A DNA stretch of 36,142 nucleotides from Methylorubrum populi (GCA_020741775.1 DYYG01000065.1:1-36142); one strand, 5' to 3'; positions 26,961-35,509 are shown, numbered from the stretch's first letter. Numbers and translations are program-made. The notes: generated by a model from the sequence alone, not told the origin.

Positions 26961-27836
26961 ATGCCTCTGACCTTCCCGACCCGTGGCGCGATGGCGGCCG
27001 TGCTCCTGAGCCTCGGCGTTGGGCTCGCCGGCTGCGACGCCCTCGACCCGACCAACCTCTTCGCCGAGAAGTACAAGCCCGAGGCGATCCCGGACACGCC
27101 GGCCGACAAGCTCTACAGCGAGGGCTTGGCGAAGATGGAAGACAAGGACTACGAGGCCGCCGCCAAGAGCTTCGACCAGCTCGACAAGCAGTACACCTAT
27201 TCCGACTGGTCGCGGAAAGGCCTGCTGATGACGGCCTACGCGAACTACGAGGGCGCGAAGTACGACGACGCGATCAACGCCTCGAAGCGCTATCTCCAGC
27301 GTCATCCGGCGAGCAAGGACGCGGCCTACGCCCAGTATCTGATGGCGATGTCGCAGTACAAGCAGATCCCGGACGTGACCCGTGACCAGGAGCGCTCGGA
27401 GCGCGCGCTCGTCGCCCTGCAGGAGCTGGTGCAGAAGTACCCGACCTCCGAATACGCCAGCGACGCCAAGGCCAAGATCCAGATCACCCGCGACCAGCTC
27501 GCCGGCAAGGAGATGGAGGTCGGTCGCTTCTATCTGGAGAAGCGCGCCTTCCCGGCCGCGATCAACCGCTTCCGCGACGTGATCAGCAAATACCAAACGA
27601 CCCGTCACGCCGAGGAGGCGCTGGAGCGTCTGGTCGAGGCTTACATGGCGCTCGGCCTCACCGCCGAGGCGCAGACCGCCGCCGCCGTCCTCGGCCACAA
27701 CTTCCCCGACAGCCCCTGGTACAAGGACGCCTACGCGCTCCTGCAGACCGGGGGTCTGGAGCCGCGCGAGGAGAAGTCCTCCTGGCTCAGCAAGATCTAT
27801 CGTGGCGTGATCGGGCGGACCGCCGCAGCGGAGTAA
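26961..27836 (+). CDS. bamD: Outer-membrane assembly lipoprotein BamD
   Basis: BamD is an essential lipoprotein of the BAM complex that inserts beta-barrel proteins. The 291 residues start with a lipoprotein signal ending in LAGC (Cys25). TPR helices then span about 50-265, including ADKLYSEGLAKMEDKDYEAA, YLQRHPASKDAAYAQYLMA, AGKEMEVGRFYLEKRAFPAA and SKYQTTRHAEEALERLVEAY. The C-terminal tail is basic. ATG 26961 follows AGGGAA by about 10 bases; an in-frame TTG at 26952 sits too close to that site. A typical lpxC-bamD-recN order is broken here by a glycosyltransferase. Confidence 0.95.
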   Translation: MPLTFPTRGAMAAVLLSLGVGLAGCDALDPTNLFAEKYKPEAIPDTPADKLYSEGLAKMEDKDYEAAAKSFDQLDKQYTYSDWSRKGLLMTAYANYEGAKYDDAINASKRYLQRHPASKDAAYAQYLMAMSQYKQIPDVTRDQERSERALVALQELVQKYPTSEYASDAKAKIQITRDQLAGKEMEVGRFYLEKRAFPAAINRFRDVISKYQTTRHAEEALERLVEAYMALGLTAEAQTAAAVLGHNFPDSPWYKDAYALLQTGGLEPREEKSSWLSKIYRGVIGRTAAAE

Positions 27837-27874
27837 GACGCCAGCCGGTCCCTATCAGATCGATGTGACATCGA

Positions 27875-27904
27875 CGCCCTGGCCGTTTCAAACGGGCCGG
27901 GGCG
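27875..27904 (+). terminator. Terminator-like hairpin after bamD
   Basis: A long stem CGCCCTGGCC-GTTT pairs with AAACGGGCCGGGGCG (one G-T pair, one bulge), and TTGCTGTTTG follows. It should separate bamD from the glycosyltransferase gene. Confidence 0.6.
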
Positions 27905-27977
27905 TTGCTGTTTGACCGGGGTGAGAATGCCTACGAAGCGCGTCCGTACGATCTGAACGACCTGCGTCGATCCAGCC

Positions 27978-28811
27978 ATGCAAGCTCTTCTGCGCTGGCG
28001 CAGAGCCTTCGCCGACCGCTCCCTGCGCGGGAAGCCCCATGGGGTGACGCTGGTGGCGATTGCCCGCAATGAGGGCCGCCATCTCGTCGAGTGGCTTGCT
28101 CATCACCTCGCGGTCGGCTTCGATCGGATCGTCCTCTACGACAACGAGAGCACCGACGACACGCGGTCCCTGTTCAAGGCGCTGAGTCCCCGCGACCTTC
28201 GGCTGCGTCGGGTTCCCTGGCCCACGCCGCCCGACGCGTCCGCGCAGATCCTGGCCTATGCCCACGCTCTAACGGATCTCGCCACACCCTGGGTGATGTA
28301 TCTCGATCCGAACGAATTCGTCGTGCCTCTCGGCCATGCCAGCATGGCTGACCTGATCGCCACACTTCCGGACGCGGTCGCGAGCCTTCACGTCAATCGG
28401 CGCCGCTTCGGTGCCTCACGTCGCGAGGGATCGGCGGATGCTCTCGTGACGCGCGCCTTTACCCGTTCCGCGCCCTACGCTGCTGAAGCGCATTACCAGT
28501 TCAGAACCCTGGCGCGCGCCGACCGGATCGCCGCTATACGCAGCCAGGACGTCCTCTGCCGCCATGGCCGCCGGATCCTGTCGGACGGCTTGATCTTCAC
28601 CGACACATCGGAAACCAGCGCGGACCGCGTCACTTTCGACAGTGTCCAGATCAACCACTATCCCAACAGGCTGCTGGACGACGCGTCTGCCCGCTCTCCG
28701 GAGCATGAAGGCACCGAGAACCATGCCATCCGGGCCTTCGATACCGCCTTCGAGGCCGAGTACCGGCGACTCTGTGCCATCCTCGGCTGGGAGCCCGCAC
28801 TTTCCGGATGA
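27978..28811 (+). CDS. GT2-like glycosyltransferase between bamD and recN
   Basis: A 277-residue protein matching the small glycosyltransferase group with the pattern NEGRHLVEWLAHHLAVGFDR (31-50) followed by LYDNESTDDTRSL (53-65). In relatives the metal-binding motif is a D-x-D-E-F after a hydrophobic strand; here it reads MYLDPNEFVV (108-116), so the second aspartate is replaced by asparagine with the glutamate kept. No membrane span is seen. It may decorate envelope glycans, but donor and acceptor are unknown. It has weak ribosome-site sequence and interrupts the usual bamD-recN adjacency, which suggests later insertion. Confidence 0.7.
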   Translation: MQALLRWRRAFADRSLRGKPHGVTLVAIARNEGRHLVEWLAHHLAVGFDRIVLYDNESTDDTRSLFKALSPRDLRLRRVPWPTPPDASAQILAYAHALTDLATPWVMYLDPNEFVVPLGHASMADLIATLPDAVASLHVNRRRFGASRREGSADALVTRAFTRSAPYAAEAHYQFRTLARADRIAAIRSQDVLCRHGRRILSDGLIFTDTSETSADRVTFDSVQINHYPNRLLDDASARSPEHEGTENHAIRAFDTAFEAEYRRLCAILGWEPALSG

Positions 28812-28872
28812 AGTCTCCGTGGCTTGCGGCTAAACCGGCCGGCAATCCAATAAGGGGCTCTGGCGCCGCTTC

Positions 28873-30567
28873 ATGCTCGTCCAGCTCGCGATCCGCGACA
28901 TCGTTCTGATCGACAAGCTCGAACTGACCTTTTCCGAGGGGCTGACCGTCCTCACCGGTGAGACGGGCGCGGGCAAGTCGATCCTGCTCGACGCCTTCGC
29001 CCTCGCCCTAGGCGGGCGCGGCGATGGCGGCCTCGTGCGTCAGGGCGAGGCGCAGGGCGGCGTCACCGCCGTGTTCGACGTAGCGGCCGATCATCCCGCC
29101 CGCGCCGTGGCGTCGGCGGCCGAGATCGACACCGACGGCGACTTGATTCTGCGGCGGACCCAGTTCGCCGATGGCCGCACCCGCGCCTTCGTCAACGATC
29201 AGCCGGTCGGCGTGCAGACCATGCGGGCGATCGGCACTGCCCTGGTCGAGATCCACGGCCAGCATGACGACCGGGCGCTCGCCGATCCCGGCACCCACCG
29301 CACGATCCTCGACGCCTTCGGCGGCCTTCAAGGCCCCCTGGCCCAGGTCGCCGCCGCCTCCAAGCGCGTGCGTTCCGCCCGCACGGCGCTGACCGAGCAG
29401 CGCGAACGAGTCGAGGCGGCGCAGAAGGAGGCGGATTTCCTGCGCCACGCGGTGGAAGAGCTGGCCAACCTCGATCCGCAGGCGGGCGAGGAGGCGACGC
29501 TGGCCGAGCGCCGCACAGTGATGCAGCAGGGCGAAAAGGTCGCCCGCGAGTTGAACGAGGCCCTCGATCTCGTCGGCGGCTCCGGCTCCCTGGTCCCGCA
29601 CCTGTCCTCCGCCGTGCGCCGGCTGGAACGGCGCAGCGCCACGGTGCCGAGTCTGGTCGATCCGAGCATCGCCGCCCTCGACGCCGCCCTCGTCGCGCTG
29701 GACGAGGCCCGCGCCGCTCTCGACGCTGCGGTGCTCGCCGCCGAATTCGATCCGCGCGAGCTGGAACGGGTCGAGGAGCGCCTTTTCGCCCTGCGCGCTG
29801 CCTCGCGCAAATACGCGGTGCCCGCCGACGACCTCGCCGATCTCCGCGCCCGCTACGACGCGGATGTGGCCGCGCTCGATGCTGGCGAGCAGGCCCTGGC
29901 GGGGCTGGAGGCCGAGCTGATGGCGGCGGAAGCCGCCTATGCCCAGGCCGCCAAGAAGCTCGGGGACGGGCGCCGCAAGGCGGCGAAGGCGCTCGACGCC
30001 GCCGTGCAGGCCGAATTGCCTCCGCTGAAGCTCGAAGGCGCCCGCTTCATCACGCAGATCACCGTGGACGAGGCCTCACGGGATGCCGCCGGCACCGAGC
30101 GGGTCGAGTTCTGGGCCCAGACCAACCCCGGTACCCGTGCCGGGCCGATGATGAAGGTGGCCTCGGGCGGCGAGCTGTCGCGCTTCATGCTCGCCCTCAA
30201 GGTGGTCCTTGCCGGGAAGGGCTCGGCGCCGACCCTGATCTTCGACGAAATCGATACCGGCCTCGGCGGCGCGGTGGCCGACGCCATCGGTGCAAGGCTC
30301 GGCCGCCTCTCCGAGCAGGTTCAGGTGGTGGCGGTAACCCACGCGCCCCAGGTCGCCGCTCGGGCCTCGACCCATTTCCGCATCGCCAAGGATAATGTGA
30401 AGGGCGGCAAGACGACCGGCAAGAATGGGGACCGGGTCACCACCCGGGTGGTCGGGCTCGCGGCGGATGCGCGCCGGGAGGAGATCGCCCGGATGCTCGC
30501 CGGCGCCACTGTCACCGATGAGGCCCGCGCAGCGGCCGCGCGGCTGCTCCAGGGGGCCGATGGCTGA
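28873..30567 (+). CDS. recN: DNA repair ATPase RecN
   Basis: RecN is an SMC-like ATPase that helps double-strand-break repair. The 564 residues (family about 555) begin with Walker A GETGAGKS (29-36) and a Q-loop-like VEIHGQHDDRAL. A coiled-coil arm covers about 165-370 (rich in Ala/Glu/Arg heptads). The C-terminal head has the signature ASGGELSRFMLALKVVL, Walker B TLIFDEIDTGLGG and the switch VVAVTHAPQVAARA. All ATPase motifs are intact. LexA sites were not recognised upstream. A GC hairpin separates it from the convergent sigma-like gene. Confidence 0.95.
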   Translation: MLVQLAIRDIVLIDKLELTFSEGLTVLTGETGAGKSILLDAFALALGGRGDGGLVRQGEAQGGVTAVFDVAADHPARAVASAAEIDTDGDLILRRTQFADGRTRAFVNDQPVGVQTMRAIGTALVEIHGQHDDRALADPGTHRTILDAFGGLQGPLAQVAAASKRVRSARTALTEQRERVEAAQKEADFLRHAVEELANLDPQAGEEATLAERRTVMQQGEKVARELNEALDLVGGSGSLVPHLSSAVRRLERRSATVPSLVDPSIAALDAALVALDEARAALDAAVLAAEFDPRELERVEERLFALRAASRKYAVPADDLADLRARYDADVAALDAGEQALAGLEAELMAAEAAYAQAAKKLGDGRRKAAKALDAAVQAELPPLKLEGARFITQITVDEASRDAAGTERVEFWAQTNPGTRAGPMMKVASGGELSRFMLALKVVLAGKGSAPTLIFDEIDTGLGGAVADAIGARLGRLSEQVQVVAVTHAPQVAARASTHFRIAKDNVKGGKTTGKNGDRVTTRVVGLAADARREEIARMLAGATVTDEARAAAARLLQGADG

Positions 30568-30592
30568 GGGCTTGTTCGAAATGTCCGGGTGG

Positions 30593-30613
30593 CGGCCGCG
30601 GTCGGAGCGGCCG
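30593..30613. terminator. GC hairpin between recN and the sigma-1.1-like gene
   Basis: CGGCCGC (30593-30599) pairs with GCGGCCG (30607-30613) around a 7-base loop in the 52-bp gap between two convergent genes. There is no T-run; a shared weak terminator is the likely role. Confidence 0.4.
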
Positions 30614-30619
30614 GGCCCG

Positions 30620-30913
30620 CTATTCTCCCTCGTCCAGCTCGATCCCGTACTCCGCCAGCACCCAGAAGATCGCCTCGAGATCGTCGGCCGTCACATCACG
30701 CGGCGGCAGCGCCTCCTCGAGGTCGTCATAGGTGAGCGAGCGGCGGCGCTCCGCATCCGCCTTGGCGAGCAACCGATCGACCGTCATGCGGATATCGGCC
30801 GGCAGGGCGTCGTGGCTCGGCAGCACGACCCCGCCGGCCGGACGCAAGGCATCGCGGAGCATGCGATCAATGATCGCTTGCCGTCGTGCGTGGGCTCCGT
30901 CCTGGCTGTCCAT
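30620..30913 (-). CDS. Stand-alone sigma-70 region 1.1-like protein
   Basis: A 97-residue acidic protein. Its second half, SLTYDDLEEALPPRDVTADD followed by LEAIFWVLAEYGIELDEGE, follows the pattern of sigma-70 region 1.1 (G/S-L-T-Y-D-E-L-N-E-x-L-P, D-x-x-x-x-I, M-L-x-x-x-G-I-x-V). In housekeeping sigma factors this domain blocks DNA binding by free sigma and occupies the RNA-polymerase channel. No region 2-4 is encoded here. Residues 1-40 are basic to neutral and unrecognised. ATG 30913 lacks a ribosome site on its strand; the frame stays open 38 codons further upstream. A role as a polymerase or sigma modulator is inference. Confidence 0.7.
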   Translation of the reverse strand: MDSQDGAHARRQAIIDRMLRDALRPAGGVVLPSHDALPADIRMTVDRLLAKADAERRRSLTYDDLEEALPPRDVTADDLEAIFWVLAEYGIELDEGE

Positions 30914-31044
30914 GGAGGGGAATATGGACCGGCATGGGCGCGCGTCGAGTCTCCCAAATCCCACGACCAGGTCCGGACAGCGAACGGGCCGATGCGCGCA
31001 GGGCGGGACGGCCCGCAACCGGGTCACGCCACGATGAGCCGACC

Positions 31045-31731
31045 ATGATCCTCATGTACTGGACGAGCCGCGACGCCGATCTTCCACCGGCCGCCCCCGC
31101 TTGGCAGCGGGCCTACCGACACTGCACCGTCTTCGGCGACGCGGATGTGCGGCCGCTGCTGCCGCCCGCTTTCGTCCCGGTCTTCGATGCGATCCGCCTG
31201 CCTTCCGCGAAGTCGGACCTGGCCCGCCTCGTCCTGCTGCGGGAATACGGGGGCTTCTATATCGACGCCCATGTCGGTCCGACCTCACCGACCCGGTTGC
31301 TCGAAACCCTCGACGCGCTGTCGTCGCACAGCCTCATCCTCTTCGGCAAAGGCTGGACGATGACGGAGGAAACGCATTTCGACCTGATGAACGGCGTCCT
31401 GGCAGCCCGGAAGGGTGCGCCGGAACTCGATCTCCTGATCAATCGGATCGTGAACAACATCCTGGAGCAGAAGCACCGGGAGGAGGCGACGGACGGCCAC
31501 GTCCCTTACGACCTGCACCACATGACCGGGACGCATGTTCTGATCGATACGTTCTTCGATCTCGTTCCGCCCCGGCCGAGACTGAAGGCCGCCTTCACCG
31601 ATCGGATCTTCGTCCACCAGATGGCCGACAACCAGCAGTCGGGCTTCGAGTTGGCGGCCTATTACAGCTACCGCAAGCCCAACGGCCATTGGAGCGAGCG
31701 CCAGAGGAATGAGCGGTTTTTCCTCGGGTGA
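31045..31731 (+). CDS. GT32-like sugar transferase (OCH1/capsular type)
   Basis: This 228-residue protein has the family block KSDLARLVLLREYGGFYIDA (56-75), as in GT32 transferases that use a D-x-D motif to bind the nucleotide sugar through a metal. Here the motif reads D-A-H (74-76) instead of D-x-D. The later conserved pieces (GTHVLIDTF, FVHQMADNQQSG, ending GHWSERQRNERFF) look intact, so the gene is not obviously decayed. Activity, donor and acceptor are uncertain. It is divergent from the sigma-1.1-like gene (131 bp) and followed by a hairpin before the convergent oxidoreductase. Confidence 0.65.
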   Translation: MILMYWTSRDADLPPAAPAWQRAYRHCTVFGDADVRPLLPPAFVPVFDAIRLPSAKSDLARLVLLREYGGFYIDAHVGPTSPTRLLETLDALSSHSLILFGKGWTMTEETHFDLMNGVLAARKGAPELDLLINRIVNNILEQKHREEATDGHVPYDLHHMTGTHVLIDTFFDLVPPRPRLKAAFTDRIFVHQMADNQQSGFELAAYYSYRKPNGHWSERQRNERFFLG

Positions 31732-31738
31732 GGGACCG

Positions 31739-31771
31739 GGATTGATGAGGCCAAAGCAACGGCCTCAATCC
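31739..31771. terminator. Hairpin between convergent genes
   Basis: GGATT-GAT-GAGGCC pairs with GGCCTC-AATCC, leaving a 3-base bulge and an 8-base loop. It starts just after the GT32-like stop codon. No T-run follows, so efficiency is uncertain. Confidence 0.4.
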
Positions 31772-31868
31772 GAGGGCCTCGGCCGATCCTGCGTTTTGCG
31801 AGGCGGCGCCGTGATCATCCAGGGCGCTCGGCTGCCGGACCGGTCGCCCCGCTCGATCGCCCCTGGCT

Positions 31869-34184
31869 TCAGTCCTTCGCCACCGGTTGCGCCGCCTTGG
31901 CGATGCGCACCGGAATCGCCTTGGCTGCCGGCGTTTTGGCCTGAACATCGTGGTGCCAGAGTGGGATCAGCACGTTCAGCTCAGGGTAGTAGCCGGCGCA
32001 ATTGCCCTCTGGAATATCGTATTTGACGATCCTGAGGCCCTTCACCTCGCGGGCGAACTCGTCGGAGGCCTCGGTCATCAGGTCGACCGCTTCCCCATCG
32101 GAGAGTTGCAAGCGTGCGATGTCGTTCTCGTTCATGAATAGCACCTGCCGCGTGCCTTTCACCCCGCGAAAGCGGTCGTGATAGCCGTAGACGGTGGTGT
32201 TGAACTGGTCGTTCGAGCGCAAGGTGATGAGATCGAGCACATCGCGCCGGTCGCTCTTCATATCCGGGTCCATGTCGAGTCCGTCCGGGGGCACCACGAA
32301 ATTGGCCTTGCCGGTCTCCGTCTCCCATTTGCGCTCGCGGGCAGCGAGCGGCTTATGCAGACCGCCGGGCTCGAACAGGCGCGCGTTGAAGTCCTTGAAT
32401 TTCTCCGGATAGGTCGCCTCGATGGCGTCGCGGACCTTGGCGTAATCGCCGACCCAGGCATCCCAATCGACCTTCGGATTGGACGCCAGGGTCGCCTTGG
32501 CGAGCTGCGCCACGATCCAGGGCTCGGAGCGGACATGGTCGCTCACCGGGCGTGCCACGCCCCGGGAACCGTGGAAGCAGGAGGTCGAATCCTCCATCGA
32601 CACCGCCTGCGGCCCGGTCCGCTGCTCGTCGATCTCGATCCGGCCGAGACAGGGCAGGATATAGGCGATCTCGCCATGGACGAGGTGCGAGCGGTTGAGC
32701 TTGGTCGAGACCTGCACGGTCAGGCGCAGGGAGCGCCACGCCTCCTCCATCCGCTGGGTGTCGGGGATCGCCCGGACGAAGTTACCGCCGAGGCCGACAA
32801 AGGCCTTCACCGTTCCGGCGATCACGCCCTCGCAGGTCTCGATGGTGTTGAGACCTTTCTCCCGCGGCGGCTCGAAGCCGTAGAGCTCCTTCAGCTTGTC
32901 GAGCGGCACCAGGGAGGGCTCGTCGGCGATGCCGACGGTACGCTGACCCTGCACGTTGGAATGGCCGCGCACCGGGCAGATGCCTGCTCCCGGCCGGCCG
33001 ATATTGCCGCGCAGGAGCATGAGGTTGACGAGCATCTGCACCGTCTCGGTGCCGCGACGGTGCTGGGTCAGCCCCATGCCGTAGATGCCGATCACCGCCC
33101 GCGCGCGGGCATAGACGGCGGCGGCGGCCTCCATCGCCTCGCGCTTCAGGCCGGCCTTCACCTCGAGGGCGGTCCAGTCGAGCCGGTCGCAGAACTTTTC
33201 GAACTTCTCGAAGCCGTGGGTGTGCTCGGCGATGAAGTCGATGTCGAGGATGCGCGGGCGGCCCTCCGCCTGCGCCTCGCGGTCGGCGGCGAATAGAGCC
33301 TTGCAGATCCCGGCAATGGCCGCGATGTCGCCTCCCGCCTTGACCTGATGGTACTGGGTCGAGATCTGCGTCGAGGTATGCGTCAGCATCTCGATCGGCG
33401 ATTGCGGATTGGTGAAGCGCTCCAGCCCCCGTTCGCGCAGGGGATTGAAGGTGATGATCGGAACGCCCCGGCGGCGGGCATCCTGCAGCGGATGGAGCAT
33501 TCGCGGCGAGTTCGAGCCGACATTCTGACCGAAGAACAGGATCAGGTCGGTCGATTCGAAATCCTCCAGCACCGTGGTGCCGACCGGCACGCCGATCGAT
33601 TGCGGCAGCGCCTTCGAGGTCGATTCGTGGCACATGTTGGAGGAGTCGGGCAGGTTGTTGTTGCCGTACATCCGCGCGAACAGCGCGTACATGTAGCTCG
33701 TCTCCAGCGACGCCCGGCCGGAGGAGTAGAACACCGCCGCCTTCGGGTCGGTCTCCCGCAGCGCGTTCAGTTCGCGGCCGATCTCGGCGAAGGCCTCCTC
33801 CCAGGAGACCGGGAGATAGCGGTCGCGCTGTGGATCGTAGCGCAGGGGGTGGGTGAGGCGCCCCTTCTCCTCCAGGTCGTAGTCGGACCACGTGAGGAGT
33901 TCGGTGACGGAGTAGCGCTCGAAGAAATCGGGGCCGATCCGCTTGCGGGTCTGCTCCCAGGCGGTCGCCTTGGCGCCGTTCTCACAATATTCGAAGGTCG
34001 AGGGCTTGGCCGGCTTCGACCATGCGCAGGATACGCACATGAAGCCGTCCGGCTTGTTCTGCTTCATTAGCATGGCCGCGCCGGAGGCCGGGATCTCCTC
34101 GCGGGTCAGGATATCGACGAGGGAGCGGGCCGACCCCCATCCGCCGGCCGGGTCGGTATAGGCTTCGATCTTCTGGTCGGGCAT
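31869..34184 (-). CDS. FdhF/YdeP-family molybdopterin oxidoreductase (FDH4-like)
   Basis: This 771-residue catalytic subunit is of the DMSO-reductase superfamily. Near the N-terminus Cys50-x2-Cys53-x13-Cys67 (CVSCAWSKPAKPSTFEYC) is the family's partial cluster site. Cys185 in SNMCHESTSKAL occupies the position of the molybdenum ligand (selenocysteine in E. coli FdhF). GGDIAAIAGICKAL, RGNIGRPGAGICPVRGHSNV and the C-terminal cofactor domain (TLRSNDQFNTTVYGYHDR) complete it. YdeP-type proteins include FDH4 of Methylobacterium extorquens, which supports formate oxidation in vivo. Formate as substrate is inference; no electron-transfer subunit is adjacent. ATG 34184 gives the usual short N-terminus. 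No Tat signal, so probably cytoplasmic. Confidence 0.85.
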   Translation of the reverse strand: MPDQKIEAYTDPAGGWGSARSLVDILTREEIPASGAAMLMKQNKPDGFMCVSCAWSKPAKPSTFEYCENGAKATAWEQTRKRIGPDFFERYSVTELLTWSDYDLEEKGRLTHPLRYDPQRDRYLPVSWEEAFAEIGRELNALRETDPKAAVFYSSGRASLETSYMYALFARMYGNNNLPDSSNMCHESTSKALPQSIGVPVGTTVLEDFESTDLILFFGQNVGSNSPRMLHPLQDARRRGVPIITFNPLRERGLERFTNPQSPIEMLTHTSTQISTQYHQVKAGGDIAAIAGICKALFAADREAQAEGRPRILDIDFIAEHTHGFEKFEKFCDRLDWTALEVKAGLKREAMEAAAAVYARARAVIGIYGMGLTQHRRGTETVQMLVNLMLLRGNIGRPGAGICPVRGHSNVQGQRTVGIADEPSLVPLDKLKELYGFEPPREKGLNTIETCEGVIAGTVKAFVGLGGNFVRAIPDTQRMEEAWRSLRLTVQVSTKLNRSHLVHGEIAYILPCLGRIEIDEQRTGPQAVSMEDSTSCFHGSRGVARPVSDHVRSEPWIVAQLAKATLASNPKVDWDAWVGDYAKVRDAIEATYPEKFKDFNARLFEPGGLHKPLAARERKWETETGKANFVVPPDGLDMDPDMKSDRRDVLDLITLRSNDQFNTTVYGYHDRFRGVKGTRQVLFMNENDIARLQLSDGEAVDLMTEASDEFAREVKGLRIVKYDIPEGNCAGYYPELNVLIPLWHHDVQAKTPAAKAIPVRIAKAAQPVAKD

Positions 34185-34277
34185 GCCGGGCTCGCTCTCG
34201 CTGACCTCGGCGCAACACCTGCGCCTGCGCACGGTTCCGACCGTGCGACGATGGCTCAGCCCCGGCTGCCTCGCGCC

Positions 34278-35282
34278 CTATTGATCGGCGAAGGGTTCCG
34301 CTCCGGCCGCATCGGGATTCATCCCGTCCACAGGCGCACGGGGACGGCGGGGGCGCGGCGGAGCGTTGGCCGCCGTGGGCGTGGCGGTATTGGCCCCGAG
34401 CCGCGCCGCCAGGGCGATGGCCCGGGCCTCGGTGAAGCGCAGATGGCAATAGCCGTGCGCGCCTTCGCGGGCATAGGTCCGGCAGGCCTGCTCCCGGTCG
34501 GAGGAGAAGGCCGCCTGCTCCTGCACGATCGGGCGGACGTCGCTGCCGCGGGCGCGCTGGGTCATGATCTTGTAATTGTCACGCACGGCCCGGTCGGCCA
34601 CGCCACGGGCGGTGTCGAACTCCGCCGCCTGTGGAAGCAGCGCCGTCGCCGCGGGGCCCCACAGGCCGGCGGGGGTCGTCTCGCAATCGGTCGCCGTGAA
34701 CGTGCAGGCCCGGCCGCCGCCAACAGGCGTGACCAGCACGCTGCCATCGAGCACCTCGAACCGGAGCGGGCATTCCGCGGAGGACGCCGCGAAGCGGGAC
34801 ACGCCCTGGGCGCGCCCCTCTGAGGTCAGAGGCACCGGCTTGCCACCGTCGAGCTTGACGGTGCAGCTCTCGGTGGGTTGCGAGATCTTGGTGCCCGGCA
34901 GGGTCAGCAGCGCCGTATAGGCCGATCCGTTGCGCTCGATCTTCAGGGAGCCGTTCAGGCCGTTGAGCAGCAGATCCTGCCCCGCCACATTGTCCTCGGT
35001 CGGCACCCGCAGCACCACCGGTTGCTTCGGCTGGGCCGGAACGCTGGGCCGGGTCTCCGCTCCCTCGCCGGGAAGCGGGCTCGCCGGCGCGCCGGGGTCC
35101 ACCGGCTGGGGCGGCTGGATCGGCACGTTGCGCGGAGGCTGCGGCGGACGCGCCGCCCGGCCGATACCGAACAGCTCCTCGAAGAAGGACTGGGCCCGGA
35201 CGGGGGTGGAGGGCAGCACCGTGAGGCCGGCGAGGACGAGGAGTGTCCCCGCCACGATGCGCGTCGGGCGGGTCTTCCGCAT
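34278..35282 (-). CDS. Secreted protein with LprI-like C-terminal region
   Basis: A 334-residue exported protein. The signal peptide MRKTRPTRIVAGTLLVLAGL ends near PVRAQ (about 31). A Pro-rich stretch (about 45-95) precedes a cysteine-containing beta domain (SCTVKLDGGK, AECPLRFEVLDGSV, GRACTFTATDCE). The C-terminal part, AVRDNYKIMTQRARGSDV to SSDREQACRTYAREG, resembles the LprI/DUF1311 lysozyme-inhibitor-like pattern of an N-x-x-Y helix followed by R-D/E-x-x-C. The tail is Ala/Pro/Arg-rich. GAGGGG lies about eight bases before the ATG. It lies upstream of the oxidoreductase on the same strand, 93 bp apart; any functional link is speculative. It may act in envelope protection. Confidence 0.6.
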   Translation of the reverse strand: MRKTRPTRIVAGTLLVLAGLTVLPSTPVRAQSFFEELFGIGRAARPPQPPRNVPIQPPQPVDPGAPASPLPGEGAETRPSVPAQPKQPVVLRVPTEDNVAGQDLLLNGLNGSLKIERNGSAYTALLTLPGTKISQPTESCTVKLDGGKPVPLTSEGRAQGVSRFAASSAECPLRFEVLDGSVLVTPVGGGRACTFTATDCETTPAGLWGPAATALLPQAAEFDTARGVADRAVRDNYKIMTQRARGSDVRPIVQEQAAFSSDREQACRTYAREGAHGYCHLRFTEARAIALAARLGANTATPTAANAPPRPRRPRAPVDGMNPDAAGAEPFADQ

Positions 35283-35509
35283 GGGAATCCCCTCGGGATC
35301 GGGCAGGAACATCGGGCGGTCGTTATCCCGGTTTGACGCCCCGTCACGGGCAGTATCCTGCCGTCCTAACATGACAGGCGTGGCGTGGACGTGGCAGCCT
35401 GGCAACAAGACGGTCTTCCGCCTCACTGCGGACGCTGTGCCGCGCGCCGGGAAAAACAGCCGGAAGCGACGGAGGATGGGGGAGACCGCGCAACGGCCGG
35501 GCCCGCGTT

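Noticed and set aside
30924..31037. A 37-codon frame with GGAGGGG before the GT32-like gene
   Set aside because: The ribosome site lies over the start of the sigma-1.1-like gene and the peptide is Arg/Gly/Thr-rich with no pattern; it could be a leader but I cannot support it.
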